Assembly (NCBI GenBank): GCA_032718475.1
Contig: JAUCBJ010003326.1
Span: forward strand, 62,001-126,000
Source of the DNA: Nemertoderma westbladi
Taxonomy: Eukaryota > Xenacoelomorpha > Nemertodermatida > Nemertodermatidae
DNA length: 64,000 nucleotides
Reading direction: 5' to 3'
Numbering within the stretch: the first letter of the stretch is position 1; each line of letters starts with the position of its first letter. This document shows positions 1 to 10,620 of this stretch, piece by piece. A model generated the notes under the pieces. That model had not been told where the DNA came from, searched no databases, and saw nothing but the letters and a program-made list of their open reading frames with translations. The translations under genes were made by a program, and so were the position numbers.

Positions 1-40
1 TAATACGTACTTTCTAGACTTTCTGGCAACAGAAGGACCC

Positions 41-260
41 GATGTCATCTACCTTGTCTTTGCCAATGCATTCGACAAGGTAGACCACGGCGTCTTACTT
101 CACAAAATTAAACAACTTGGTATCAGCGGTAGTTTGGAAGTGTGACTCGCAAACTTCCTAACAAATCGGTCCCAGAAAGTTGCAATAAATGGTGCCAGTT
201 CCGATACCCAACCCATCCTTAGTGGGGTTCCCCAAGGAACGGTACTTGGTGGACACTTAT
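41..260 (+). pseudogene. Non-LTR retrotransposon reverse transcriptase fragment
   Basis: Translating from base 41 gives a relic of the RT palm domain. It reads YLVFANAFDKVDHGVLL, then NFLTNRSQKVAINGA, then LSGVPQGTVLG. These match the usual LDFAKAFDKVDH and GVPQGTVLGP blocks of jockey/CR1-type reverse transcriptases. The first catalytic aspartate is replaced by valine and there is an in-frame TGA at 143-145, so it is dead. The window edge cuts the 5' side. After about base 250 the homology stops in a pyrimidine-rich T/C stretch. The clade is not fixed by so short a piece. Confidence 0.8.
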
Positions 261-386
261 GTTCCTTATTTTCTATTTTTATATTTCTATTTTCCATTTC
301 TATTTTTTGATAACAATTTTTCACGCACAATGCATGCAATATATTATTTAGATGACTAAATATTTTTTTAGTTAGTTAGTTCAGTT

Positions 387-449
387 TAGTTAGTTCTGTA
401 GTTAAGCTAGTTAGTTCTGTAGTTAAGCTAGTTAGTTCTGTAGTTAAGC
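387..449. repeat. 21-bp tandem repeat, 3 copies
   Basis: Three consecutive copies of a 21-bp unit beginning TAGTTAGTTCTG and ending TAGTTAAGC lie at 387-407, 408-428 and 429-449. No coding meaning is visible. Confidence 0.85.
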
Positions 450-1250
450 ATTATGCGTGATTTATTATCAGATACCGATTAAAATTGAGCAGTTCTATCC
501 CAAAATCGGTACTTAATAAATTTAAATAAATAAATAAGAAATTTAACCAAACCGCCTATAAGAATAAATCAAAGAAGAAAGGAAAGTTCCCCCCTCGTTT
601 CAACCGCCCCCTTAATCTGCACCACGCCAACCGCAAAGGAGCACAGAGGATTAATGAAAGGCAGAGGTATTAACAGGAAATTAGTGTTTTAAAAGAAATA
701 TATTTTTATGTGCGGAGGCAACCCAATTTGTACAAATTATTAAAAACTTACCTTATGCCGATAGTAGTATTGATACTGAAAAATTAGTTTATCATGTCAA
801 TGCCTCAACGAAATCATGTAGCTAATATCTAAAGAATCGCCATTAAATTCAGCCAATAATTGTGCAAGATAGAGCAAGCTATGTGGAAGGATGATTGGAA
901 TGTTTCCTATCTAATAGGCAATATCAAGAATGCCAAGGAATGATGAGACTGGAAGTATAGAGTGATGGAATGCATTTTAACTTAATTACGTTTAGTTCAA
1001 TTAAAAACACATTTCTTAAAGCAAATCTATTGAACTAATTAAAAACTATAATGGAATGGGGTATGGGTAATGCAGTTATATAATTTTTAAGTATAATTAT
1101 TTAAATTTTCTACTAGAAAATAATTAATATCCTTTAAGGAGGCAGGTTGAAATTGCTGTTTTTACCCTAATCAACCTAATTAACTAATTAACTGCTATTA
1201 TCTTAGCTTCTCGAAGGCCACACGGAAATTCAACTTGGAAAATTTCTAAA
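450..1250. other. AT-rich non-coding stretch
   Basis: No gene is seen. A TAAA-rich run at about 514-540 could be the 3' tail of a retroposed sequence. The rest is AT-rich unique-looking DNA without a convincing frame. Confidence 0.5.
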
Positions 1251-1254
1251 CTTT

Positions 1255-1425
1255 GGCCAGACTACAGGTGTACCAAGTTTGGTTAAATTTCATTAACATT
1301 TGGTTGAGTTATTAACGTTTAAAATTGACAGCAACAGATCAATAGAACAACAGACACACCGATTGAGTTAGTGGTACCTGTATGCTAAGCTCGCTTACTT
1401 TCGTCGCTCGCCCCACACAGTACGC
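1255..1425. repeat. Interspersed repeat family R1, copy 1
   Basis: The copy carries GTACCAAGTTTGGTTAAATT near its left end and GGTACCTGTATGC followed by TCGCTCGCCCCACA near its right end. The same two blocks, in the same order and at similar spacing, recur at about 11795-11955, and the left block recurs at about 19765. It is a degenerate interspersed repeat of unknown type. Confidence 0.55.
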
Positions 1426-1756
1426 TACAACTAGGAACGGGGAAGTAAACCATTGACATACTTGTAGCAGATCAACGAAATTTGAAATATAAAGATATTA
1501 CCAAGCGATAATGGTTCAAATAATGGGTCACGTCGATTAATAATATTTTGGAATTTTTGTTGCTTCTTATGCAAACTTAAACTTAATCGAAAATCAAATC
1601 GCAAATCGCAAATCTTAAACTTGTAATTGAAATGCGGGGTGAATCTGGGTGCACATTTTCTTTCGTTTTGTTTGCCTTTGCCGAGGCAATGGATTAGTTG
1701 GTGAGTTAAATTTTGCATACTTTACCTGCCGCTGCCGTATTTGTACTTTATTAATA
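1426..1756. other. No gene seen
   Basis: Short open frames occur but none has recognisable protein features. The stretch separates repeat R1 from the RT relic that starts near 1757. Confidence 0.4.
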
Positions 1757-2398
1757 GATGTTGGCTCATCTGGCAATACTGTTTTGTTACCTGGTTGGAA
1801 AATAAGATAAATTGGTTTTATCTAAATTTAGGGATAATCTATTTGCACCACTTATTAATTTGCTCGAGTTCAATGTTTATATTTCTAATAAGGTCGGAAA
1901 TGTTGGCGTCACCATTTAAAATGTTGGTGTCGTCAGCAAAAAGTAAGAAATTTAAAATACGGGACACTTTAGTTAAGTCATTGCAATACAGCAAGAATAA
2001 AAGAGGCCCTAGTATAGATCCATGCGGAACACCGTATTCTATATTTACTATCTCAGATCGTTTGCCGGCAATGATAACAAACTGTTTTCGATCATGTAGG
2101 TAATTTTCAAACCATTTCAAAGCAGTTCCATTGATCCAATAATGAATAAATTTTTTTAGTAAAATAATACGGTTAACAATATCAAATGTCTTGGAAAGGT
2201 CAATTGATACTTCCTAATTGATTAATTTTATCCAAAAGTGATAATAATGCTAATTCAGTAGATCTGTTCAACCGAAAACCAAATTGGGAGTGGGATAATA
2301 TGTCTTGAAGTTCTAAGTATTCTAAAAGTTGATTTTGTGCCACTTTCTCTAAAAGCTTCGAAAACAAGCGCGAAATCGCGCAAAGGTGCGCGTCTACT

Positions 2399-3214
2399 AA
2401 CGCATGAACTGTCTCCTTGAATGGCTTACTACCAATCTTACAACAAAATAACGCATGAACTGTCTCCTTGAATGGCTTACTACCAATCTTACAACAAAAT
2501 AACGCATGAACTGTCTCCTTGAATGGCTTACTACCAATCTTACAACAAAATAACGCATGAACTGTCTCCTTGAATGGCTTACTACCAATCTTGCAACAAA
2601 ATAACGCATGAACTGTCTCCTTGAATGGCTTACTACCAATCTTGCAACAAAATAACGCATGAACTGTCTCCTTGAATGGCTTACTACCAATCTTGCAACA
2701 AAATAAAGCATGAACTGTCTCCTTGAATGGCTTACTACCAATCTTGCAACAAAATAACGCATGAACTGTCTCCTTGAATGGCTTACTACCAATATTGCAA
2801 CAAAATAACGCATGAACTGTCTCCTTGAATGGCTTACTACCAATCTTGCAACAAAATAACGCATGAACTGTCTCCTTGAATGGCTTACTACCAATCTTGC
2901 AACAAAATAACGCATGAACTGTCTCCTTGAATGGCTTACTACCAATATTGCAACAAAATAACGCATGAACTGTCTCCTTGAATGGCTTACTACCAATCTT
3001 GCAACAAAATAACGCATGAACTGTCTCCTTGAATGGCTTACTACCAATATTGCAACAAAATAACGCATGAACTGTCTCCTTGAATGGCTTACTACCAATC
3101 TTGCAACAAAATAACGCATGAACTGTCTCCTTGAATGGCTTACTACCAATCTTGCAACAAAATAACGCATGAACTGTCTCCTTGAATAGCTTACTACCAA
3201 TCTTACAACAACAA
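2399..3214. repeat. 51-bp minisatellite, 16 copies
   Basis: Sixteen head-to-tail copies of a 51-bp unit, each beginning AACGCATGAACTGTCTCC and ending in CAACAAAAT or a close variant. Copies differ mainly at one or two sites (CTTACA, CTTGCA or ATTGCA before the final CAACAAAA). Because 51 is divisible by 3, long artefactual open frames cross it on the minus strand. The array lies directly downstream (minus strand) of a tRNA-like SINE head and probably arose from that SINE's body. Confidence 0.95.
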
Positions 3215-3219
3215 AAACA

Positions 3220-3287
3220 TTCACAGGAATGGGGGATTGAACTCGGTACCGCAAGTCCCACGCTCTACCAACTGAACTACTGGAGCC
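3220..3287 (-). mobile_element. tRNA-derived SINE head
   Basis: On the minus strand the sequence starts GGCTCCA and has a box A match, TAGTTCAGTTGG (3268-3279), and a box B match, GAGTTCAATCC (3234-3244). These are the two internal RNA polymerase III promoter blocks of a tRNA. The anticodon-arm and variable region is shortened and the acceptor stem does not close cleanly, so this is a SINE head or tRNA pseudogene rather than a tRNA gene. It continues straight into the 51-bp minisatellite unit. Confidence 0.7.
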
Positions 3288-3639
3288 ATACAAAGCCCTA
3301 ATACCAAAAGCTAGCGAGAAATTAACAACAACACCAACACCAACAACAACAATAACGGAGTGAATACTAGAGGTCTCGTTACGCGTACCTAATAATGGGA
3401 GAACTGAAATTGGTCGATAATTTATAGGGGAAGTGGCATCGTTAGCTTTAAATACTGGAATTACTTTTGAAATTTTGAGATCATGGGGAATTATTCCAGT
3501 GAGTAAAGAAGAGTGAGTAAATAATATAGGTAATGGGTAGATGCGTTAATATCCACATGTCCGGGACTAGTTTTGGTTTTTAAATTTTTTAGTTTTTAAA
3601 TTATCATTGGGGACATTAACATCAACACTAACACAAACA

Positions 3640-3745
3640 ATAAATCTCTGATGACAATAATTTTCAAAGAGATTTGAATACAATATATAATTTGGCTGTA
3701 AAAAACACTATCCATCTGCATGGTGACAAAATTGACTACAGCAAC
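3640..3745 (+). pseudogene. Possible non-LTR RT C-terminal fragment
   Basis: The plus-strand frame reads DDNNFQRDLNTIYNLAVKN and then TIHLHGDKI. This resembles the LQKDLDxIYxWAxxNNMxFNxDKFE region just after the RT palm of jockey/CR1-type elements. It could be a separated piece of the family seen at 41-260, which has the same orientation. The match is short and frames close soon after. About 3746-3976 shows no gene. Confidence 0.35.
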
Positions 3746-3976
3746 AAATTCACATCTCACCTACGTATCGTATATAAATTCTGGTGGCGCTCAGTTGATA
3801 CATGGAATGCCATATAGAGACGGAACCACATTAATGTGCTACCCCTGAGACCACCCAAATTTTTTGCTTATGACGTAGACATGAGTAAGTAGTGTTGATA
3901 TATGAAATAAAAAATGGGGGTCATCGTACTCATTCAAGAGATATTCACGTTTCCAAGGCAACCAGCTAATTTTTTT

Positions 3977-3990
3977 TTTGTCGAAATACT
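3977..3990. repeat. Target-site duplication of RTE element A, left copy
   Basis: TTTGTCGAAATACT is repeated exactly at 7369-7382. The two copies bracket element A at its 3' end (here) and 5' end. Confidence 0.85.
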
Positions 3991-4000
3991 ACTACTACAA

Positions 4001-6101
4001 CTAGGTCGAGCGAACTCGGACAGTGGAAATGAGATCCTTCCAGGCTTCCCGATTCTCCATAGTTGTCGCAATTTCGTTTCTCCCAAGTTCAGTATCCCTT
4101 TCAAGTTGATCTATATATGTTATGGCCGGTCGTCCACGACTACGCTTTCCATGAGTTGGTTGCCAGAAAAGTAGATCTGGTATGACCTCGTCTTTACTTC
4201 GCCAGCAGTGCCCACTGAATCTTAATCTGCGTTCACGGAGGGTGGTTGATACAGGTGGTATTGTACCATAAAGCTCGGCGTTTGTCATGTGTTGTCTCCA
4301 GCTGATGTTTAGGGCTGCCATTAGTAGTCTTGTGTAGCAACCATTAATTCGTTGTTCAAGTGATTTAGTCAGTGTCCAGGTCTCACCCCCGTATAAAAAT
4401 ACACTTTCCACTGTGGCTTGAAAGAACTTAGTCTTCAGGTGCCTGGAGAGATCTGATTTCCAGATGGTATCCATTTTTGATAGAGCTACCCAAGCCTTTC
4501 AACATTAAAGGTCATGAATTCGGTCTTGGAAGCATTTATATGCAATCCAACCCACTTTATCTCCACTTTATTTAGTAGAAGCTGTGCATCTGCTAGGGTA
4601 TTAGAGAGCAGGGCGATGTCATCCGCAAAGTCGGTGTCTGTGACTGTAGTTGCCGGATATCTACTACTTCTGCGTTCTTGAAGTGTGAATCCCAGATCTT
4701 CACCCTTTGTGGCCGTCCTCATTGCGTAATCCAGTACAATTACAATAATAGTAATGGTGCTAATGTGTCACCTTGCAGTACGCCAGCCAGGATTGAGAAA
4801 AACTCAGTTTTACCATCTGGTGAGAGTACCTGCGCTTCTGTGTCACAATATAACAATCCAATGCCAGCAACAATTTTCTTCTGGTATTCCATAAGCTCTT
4901 AGGATTTCAAGCATTTTGCCTCTATGGATGGAGTCGAATGCCTTCTTGAAGTCCACAAAAGTCACGACTGCGGGGAGATTCTTTGACTTAATTCCTTCAA
5001 TCAGTCTCCGTAGTGCAAGTATCTGAGCTATTGTTGATCTACTTGGTCGAAATCCGTTCTGGCTCTTACGCAGTAGTTTCTCTATGTGAGGCCTAATCCT
5101 ATATAGAATCATTTTATTGTATATTTTGGCAGCTACCACAAGCAGACAGATCCCACGATAGTTTGTTGGTATGCCGAGGTCTTCTTTCTTGGGGAGAGGC
5201 TTTAGTTGACCTTTAGTCCAAATTGGTGGTGGCTTTTCCCCTTTTAACATCCGGTTGCAAACATTCAATAATGGTCTGTTTAGCACTCATGTTTTCCATA
5301 CCTCTGCTGGGATTTCATCTAATCCACTCGCTTTATTATTGGACATGCTTTTAATGCTTCTTTGGAGTTCGGCAGGTGTGAAGTCCCCTCTTTCTATAGG
5401 TAGTGTCTTGTCATATATTTTCCTTGTAGGGCTGACCTCGATGTTTGGTGGCTGCCCAAGCAAGTTGCTGAAGTGATTTTTCCACTTCCCAACACGTTCT
5501 TCAGGACTATCGGCTTTGAGGCGCCCCTTTGCACAACTTTTCCGACCAGATACCTCATTTACAGTTTGCCAGGTAAGTCTTGATTGTTGCTGTATGTAGC
5601 AGTTGTAATTGCTTCAGTTTTATCCTGTATGTACTTTTCCTGGCTAATGTTGTAGGCCAATTTAAGATCGTTCTTAGCTTTCTCAACCTTGTTAATGTTT
5701 TCTGTTGTTGGTTGTTCGGTTTTAACTTTGTAGGCTATCTTAAGATCTTCTCTCTTACAAGTAACCTCAGAGTTTTGCCATGGCATATACTGTTTTCGTT
5801 TGGGTTTCTGGGGGATATGCCTCTTAGATGATTCCTTTTGGGCTGTTATTATATTCTGGTATATTGAATCGGTGGACTGGTCTTCATCCATTGACTGAAG
5901 TGCTTCAAAGCAGTTTCAAAGCACTTCTACTGTGTAAGCATCCTTTACTGCATTGTCAGTTCTGAGTTTCTCCCAGTCATAGTTGATTTGCTTGCTTGTC
6001 CTGGGTTTGCTGGCTCTCAAACTGAGTCTGATCTCTGCAGTCACAATTCTGTGGTCCGAACCAATTAGTTTGAACGAGCTGTATGCCTCGCAGTTGATCA
6101 T
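4001..6101 (-). pseudogene. Element A endonuclease C-terminus, RT domain and C-terminal region, broken
   Basis: The endonuclease ends with SDHRIVTAEIRLSLR (near 6050). After a linker the RT core runs LPKKEDLGIPTNYRGICLL, NGFRPSRSTIAQILALRRL, TFVDFKKAFDS, GVLQGDTLAP and TDFADDIALLS. The C-terminal region holds LYGGETWTL, FSGHCWRSKDE and GKRSRGRPAITYIDQLERD. Both RT catalytic motifs, the Asp in FVDF and FADD, are present. The frame is broken at least near 6130 (within EN), by an in-frame TGA near 5290, near 4850, near 4740 and again near 4480. The remaining pieces look like clean sequence apart from these lesions, so decay is moderate. Confidence 0.85.
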
Positions 6102-6173
6102 GCTGTTTCTCCACTTTTTGTTTATAAGGATGTAATCCAGTTGTGCTTTGGTTCCATTAGGCTATTGAAAGGT

Positions 6174-6932
6174 TCATAGCATCCCCTTACTCTTTTCGAA
6201 TGTGTTGTTTGTTGGTATCAATTCACATTCTTCCATTAGGTCTAAAAGTAAATACCCATTTCTGTTAGAACTGGTGTTATAGGTGTAACCCTTGATATCT
6301 CCTGGGCCCATTTGCGCATTCAGGTCACCAGCAATGATTTTAACATTGTGTTTCTGAATGTCCTTTATAAGTCCAGTCAGATCTTCATAAAACTTGACTG
6401 CTTGTTCTGGCTCTGAGTCATTGGTTGGACTGTAGCAACATATAACTGTTGTCTTGGGATTCCCATCAAAAGTTGCGATCATAACCCTGGAATTTATAGA
6501 TTCGATGTTGTTTAGGGTCTTAAGTGCAAATGGGCTTAGCAGAATTCCTACTCCGCCAATTGATGCATTGGCCGAGTTTCTTACTGCTGAGCTTGTTACT
6601 AACGTCCATCCATTTCCAATGTCATTGTACTTCATGGCAGTGTCTTCATGACAAATCCGATGTTCTTGGATGCAGATGATGTCGATGTTATATTCCATTG
6701 CCAGAGCAACAATGTCACCCTGTTTGCTATGTGCTTTCAGCGTGCGTGTGTTCATTGTAGCAATCATTAGTGTCGTTTTACATTTCAATAGGTTGGTTCT
6801 TCTTTCTTCTCTGTCTTCTGGTCCTGTAGCCAATTTATCGACCCCAGCCTGGTGTACCACTGGGGGACGCGGTCCTTGTTGACCCGGGCGACGACCGAGC
6901 CGGTATTTCTCCTGGAGGGTTCTCATACTCAT
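6174..6932 (-). pseudogene. Element A apurinic-like endonuclease domain, N-terminal part
   Basis: This 252-residue frame encodes most of an exonuclease-endonuclease-phosphatase (APE-type) domain, which nicks target DNA to prime reverse transcription. Catalytic blocks are in order: MNTRTL with Asn61, IQEHR with Glu90, CYSPTND with Tyr167, and AGDLNAQMG with Asp203 and Asn205. The final SDHRIV block lies in another frame at about 6050, so a frameshift near 6130-6175 separates them. The first 50 residues are basic and low in complexity. Family members are often annotated as craniofacial development protein 2-like, a name borrowed from this EN domain. Confidence 0.85.
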
Positions 6933-7368
6933 ATCTTTCAGTTGCGGGAGTAAACCGCTTGTGGTCGCAACTCCTACAAGCGTCTTCGCAGTAGGTCACC
7001 GTTGGTTGATTACCTTCCGCCTATCCATAGCCTACAGCCCTGCTGCCGACTGTAGGGGTCCATTTGTTACACCCTGAAACAAATGTGCCTCCTGGGTTAG
7101 GTATCCAGTACAGACAGAGCGGGGTGTGTATCATCTCTATTGCAGATGCGTATCAAGCCTTTGCCTATGGTGCCCTAGGCGCTATAGCCCTCAATGACTT
7201 ATTTAGTTGACGGGGCTGAACCAACCCACTCTTGATCAACTAAATAATGAATAGGCTACTGGCGCTTATCGAGCCTGCCCTACTGGGCTGACAGCTACAG
7301 GTAGTACCACATTACTGCCATAGTGGTAGCAGGATCTGGGGACCTGACCTGACATGAAAATAGCAGTA

Positions 7369-7382
7369 TTTGTCGAAATACT
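7369..7382. repeat. Target-site duplication of RTE element A, right copy
   Basis: Exact match to 3977-3990, at the 5' boundary of element A. Confidence 0.85.
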
Positions 7383-8270
7383 GCTGTTTAATCGTTGCTT
7401 ATTATTGTCAAACAATAGTTTCAAATAAATATATTCTTATTTTACACTTGGTAACCATGGAAACGGCGATTAGTTATTAACCTATTCAATTAATAAAGAA
7501 TAAATGCACATAACCCCGGGACAAGTGTTACCACATAAACAACTATATTGTACATTGGTTCTCAATGTTACCATAGCAACGGGTTGAAATTGATGATTTT
7601 CTTACATAGAAGGTCCTAGAATACATTTGTGTTTTCGGACAATATTGTTCGCGCTTCTAGACCTTTAACAGTTTAACCTGTTAATTTATGTGTCTTATAT
7701 TGTCTGACAAGCCCGCACAAAATATGACCACAGTGGAAGCGCGGCGCGGCGTATGACCCACAGTGTGGGAGACTGGATTCTATCAGCGGGAGTGGGATAC
7801 GCTACTTTGTATTATTCGATTGATCTCTACTATATTAATCTCCAAAAACTATGTTTACTTTCAGGGCAATATCAACAGTTCCTTTAGATGCTGCGCTTTA
7901 AATATCAGACAGAGCTATGACTTACATTAATTACAACTGTTGTTTATAGAGCATCAAATTTTCACATTCTTTAGGAATGTAGTATTATTCGCTCACACTC
8001 ACTTTACTGACAATAATACTGAAACACGTTAATTTGCCGACTGTTACCAATTTTACTCATATATAAGAAGAAATTTAGCTCGCTTACGTTGGGGTTATGA
8101 AATAGCATAAATATCATTCAGACCACTGTAATTTGAGCCAAGCAATTGTTACTAATGTTCCCTTCTGCTTACCTCTTAATAATAAAGAAAGTTAGTTGGG
8201 ATTATCGATTATTCGTACGTATTCTCTAAATATAAACATTCATTAAATATGTTACCAAACAACAATGAAT
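7383..8270. other. Non-coding stretch with a dispersed repeat
   Basis: No gene is seen. About 7381-7480 is related to about 10945-11060: both have CTGCTGTT, then TCAAACAATAGTTTCAA, then ACTTGGT(A/T)ACCATG and AAACGGCGATTA. GTTACCATAGCAAC at 7567-7580 matches the RFX X-box consensus GTNRCC-N2-RGYAAC, which can occur by chance or inside repeats. The rest is AT-rich. Confidence 0.5.
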
Positions 8271-8275
8271 AACAG

Positions 8276-8284
8276 TATAAAATA
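8276..8284 (+). promoter_or_regulatory. Possible TATA box
   Basis: TATAAAATA lies about 30 bp upstream of the start of the 147-bp repeat, whose first bases (CAGTCAG) resemble an initiator. The first repeat copy then contains TGCAG followed by GTAATT, a plausible splice donor. Together these look like a core promoter with a short non-coding first exon, but no transcript evidence is available. Confidence 0.3.
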
Positions 8285-8306
8285 TGCGGTGTCGGCAGTT
8301 AATCAG

Positions 8307-8697
8307 CAGTCAGATGTCAGCAGACTGCAGAAAAGATACAGTGAGCAGTGCTGCAGTGAGTGCAGGTAATTTACTTTGAGATCTTAACCCTCTAGCCACT
8401 GATGGTCTAGGGCAGAAGTCAGAATGAATGATTTTTGCCGTAATTGCGACATACAGTCAGATGTCAGCAGACTGCAGAAAAGATACAGTGAGCAGTGCTG
8501 CATTGGGTGCAGGTAATTTACTTTGAGATCTTAACCCTCTAGCCACTGATGGTCTAGGGCAGAAGTCAGAATGAATGATTTTTGCCGTAATTGCGACATA
8601 CAGTCAGATGTCAGCAGACTGCAGAAAAGATACAGTGAGCAGTGCTGCAGTGAGTGCAGGTAATTTACTTTAAGATCTTAACCCTCTAGCCACTGAT
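8307..8697. repeat. 147-bp tandem repeat, interrupted in copy 3
   Basis: Units begin CAGTCAGATGTCAGCAGACT at 8307, 8454 and 8601, a period of exactly 147 bp. Copy 3 is cut after TAGCCACTGAT (8687-8697) by element B and resumes at 10632. Each copy contains GCAG followed by GTAATTTACTT. Confidence 0.9.
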
Positions 8698-10620
8698 ACT
8701 ACTAGGATCGGCATGCTGCATTGCAGCTGCATTTTTAAGAATGCTGTACCGGCTTGTCAACAAAATTGCACCGCCACAACTCCCTATCACCCATGACATT
8801 GGCTAGATCATCTGCATCTTTAAGGCCAGTGTCCTTTAAGATGCGTCTCAAGAAAGTCATGGGCTGTCCACCATGCTTATTCACTCCATGAGGCTGCCAA
8901 AGAACAAGATTATGCACTGGCTGGTCCTCACGGCGAAAGCAATGTCCTGCAAAGCGGAGGCGATTTTGTTCTAGTGTCAAGCTTGGGGGAACCAATGAGA
9001 CACCTCCAATGTTATATAGTGTCTGGTTGGAGATGTGTGCATTGTACTTGACACAATGAACCCGGCGTAGCATTCTTGTGAATGTGCCATCCAGAGATTT
9101 GGTGTCCTCAGCAGTTAGAGCCCAGCATGGACTCCCGTAGAGGAGTACTGGAACTACTGCTGCTCTAAATAATCGGACCTTAAGTTTCCGATTAATTCTC
9201 GGTGACTTCCAAATCCTGGAAAGCCTATTCAAGGCTGCCCATGCCTTTCCCTTACGTATTCGAAGGTCCTCACCTGACTTCCGGATCCATGATCCCAGGT
9301 AACAGAAGTCGTCCACATGCTCAAGCATACCATCCTTTGAGCTTATGGTCATCCGATCAGAGACTTGCTGAGGACTTTCAAAGTTAACTGTCAGAATTTT
9401 GGTCTTTCTGGAGTTAATAAAAAGACCAACACTAGAAGCAGCATGTTCTAATGAGCTGAGGAGCCGTTGGACTCCCTCTAATGATTCTGAGAGTACTCCT
9501 AAGTCATCAGCAAAGTCTAGATCAGTTAGGTACTTGGCAGGATTTCCTCGACTTCTGGAGCCAGTAGGTGGAGTTATCATCACCCCATCATCATTATAAT
9601 GATCTAATGACATGCGTAGAACATAGTCAACCACAATAATGAACAAGAATGGTGCAAGTGTGTCTCCTTGGAGGACACCCCATAACACTTCAAATGGTTC
9701 TGTGTCACCGTCAACAGTAGACACAAATGTTGTCGAACCATCGTATACTGATCTGATTGCTGCAATAATTTCATCAGGAATCCCATATAATGAAAGTATG
9801 CTGAACATACGTGAGCGAGAGACTGAATCAAAGGCCTTGAAGAAGTCAACAAAGATAACAGCCAGATGCCTGTCTTTCTTTTTTGATAACTCTTCAATTA
9901 TCCTTCTAAGTGCCAAAATGGGCTCCATGGTCCCACGACCTTTACGGAGCCCATTCTGATTTCCACGGAGCAGTCTCTCAATGGGATCCCTGATGCGATT
10001 TAATAGAATCCTATTGTATAGCTTTGCAGCAATCGAGATCAATGAGATTCCCCGAAAAGAACCATAGAGTGTTAGGTTGCCCTTCTTGGGAACTGGCACC
10101 AACTTATTTGTTTTCATTTCTTGTGGGACTCTTGTTGTTCGGTACATGTCTACTATGATGGGATAGATGAGCTTTAAACACTCAGGTATTTTAAAGACCT
10201 CAGGGGGAACACCATCTACTCCACTGGCACGATTGGTCTTAATGCTCTTTGCAGCAGCCTTCACTTCTGCAAAAGAGATATCGCCAATGGGAATATCTGG
10301 GAGTACAGACTCAGACACTTTTACTTCTATAAAGTTATCAGGCAATACCCTGTCATTATTGAGGAGCTTTTCAAAGTGGGCTTTCCAACCATTGAGGCGA
10401 TCGGCTGGTGATTCAGCCTTAACCTTGGTGGTTGGTTGGCTTTTCCGCCCAGTAAGCAGATTGATCGATTTCCATGCCTGGGATGATTGCCTGCTGTCGT
10501 CAGCATCATTGATGGCATCAACCTGTTGGTTTATTAGCTCCTGTAGATTAGCAGAGTACTGCCTGTTCAGCGACCTAGATGCAGCCTTAACTGCATTCTT
10601 GGCCGCTGTAGTCTCCGGTT
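8698..10620 (-). mobile_element. RTE-like retrotransposon B, 5'-truncated, RT frame intact
   Basis: A minus-strand insertion of about 1.9 kb bracketed by exact 11-bp target-site duplications, TAGCCACTGAT at 8687-8697 and 10621-10631. It sits inside copy 3 of the 147-bp repeat: joining the repeat pieces across it restores one unit (one base short). It ends in a short TAG-repeat tail after GCAGCATGCCGATCC. It lacks the endonuclease half, as expected for incomplete reverse transcription. It is the same family as copy C (20625-24374), with very few differences over the shared part. The intact frame and clean duplications indicate a young insertion. Confidence 0.9.

Larger units (their letters stand above)
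1757..3560 (-). pseudogene. Jockey/CR1-like reverse transcriptase relic, split by a SINE and minisatellite
   Basis: Read on the minus strand, the RT domain starts near 3500 with GIIPHDLKISKVIPVFKAND and NYRPISVLPLL. It breaks near 3390 and resumes at 2364 with FSKLLEKVAQNQLLEYLEL, FGFRLNRSTELALLSLLDK and then, after a frame change near 2200, KWFENYLHDRKQFV, YGVPHGSILGPLLFLLYCND and LLFADDT. After a stop and further 1-nt shifts the thumb remnant LSLNLDKTN follows, near 1830. The FADD catalytic pair is still visible, but stops, frameshifts and the roughly 1-kb interruption at 2365-3390 make it non-functional. No EN domain or target-site duplication was found. Confidence 0.8.
3991..7368 (-). mobile_element. 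RTE-like non-LTR retrotransposon A, near full length, inactive
   Basis: A minus-strand element of about 3.4 kb flanked by exact 14-bp target-site duplications. Order from the 5' end: a leader of about 430 bp starting with CAGGT-type short repeats (near 7340-7355), an apurinic-like endonuclease domain, a linker, reverse transcriptase, then a C-terminal region with ETWTL and GHCWR blocks. It ends in a TAG/TTG-rich 3' tail. Layout, the block order and short-repeat tail fit the RTE clade. A short copy of just its 3' end is at 14681-14714. Several stops and frameshifts disable it. Confidence 0.85.

Noticed and set aside
3220-3287. A functional tRNA gene
   Set aside because: Boxes A and B are good, but the anticodon and variable regions are shortened and the acceptor stem does not pair cleanly; it reads as a SINE head.
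2200-3293. Two long minus-strand frames of 353 and 298 codons
   Set aside because: They are the 51-bp minisatellite read in two frames, with ends in the RT relic and the tRNA-like head.
7567-7580. RFX X-box regulatory site
   Set aside because: It matches the consensus but has no nearby gene or TSS and lies in repeat-like sequence, so it is noted only in passing.
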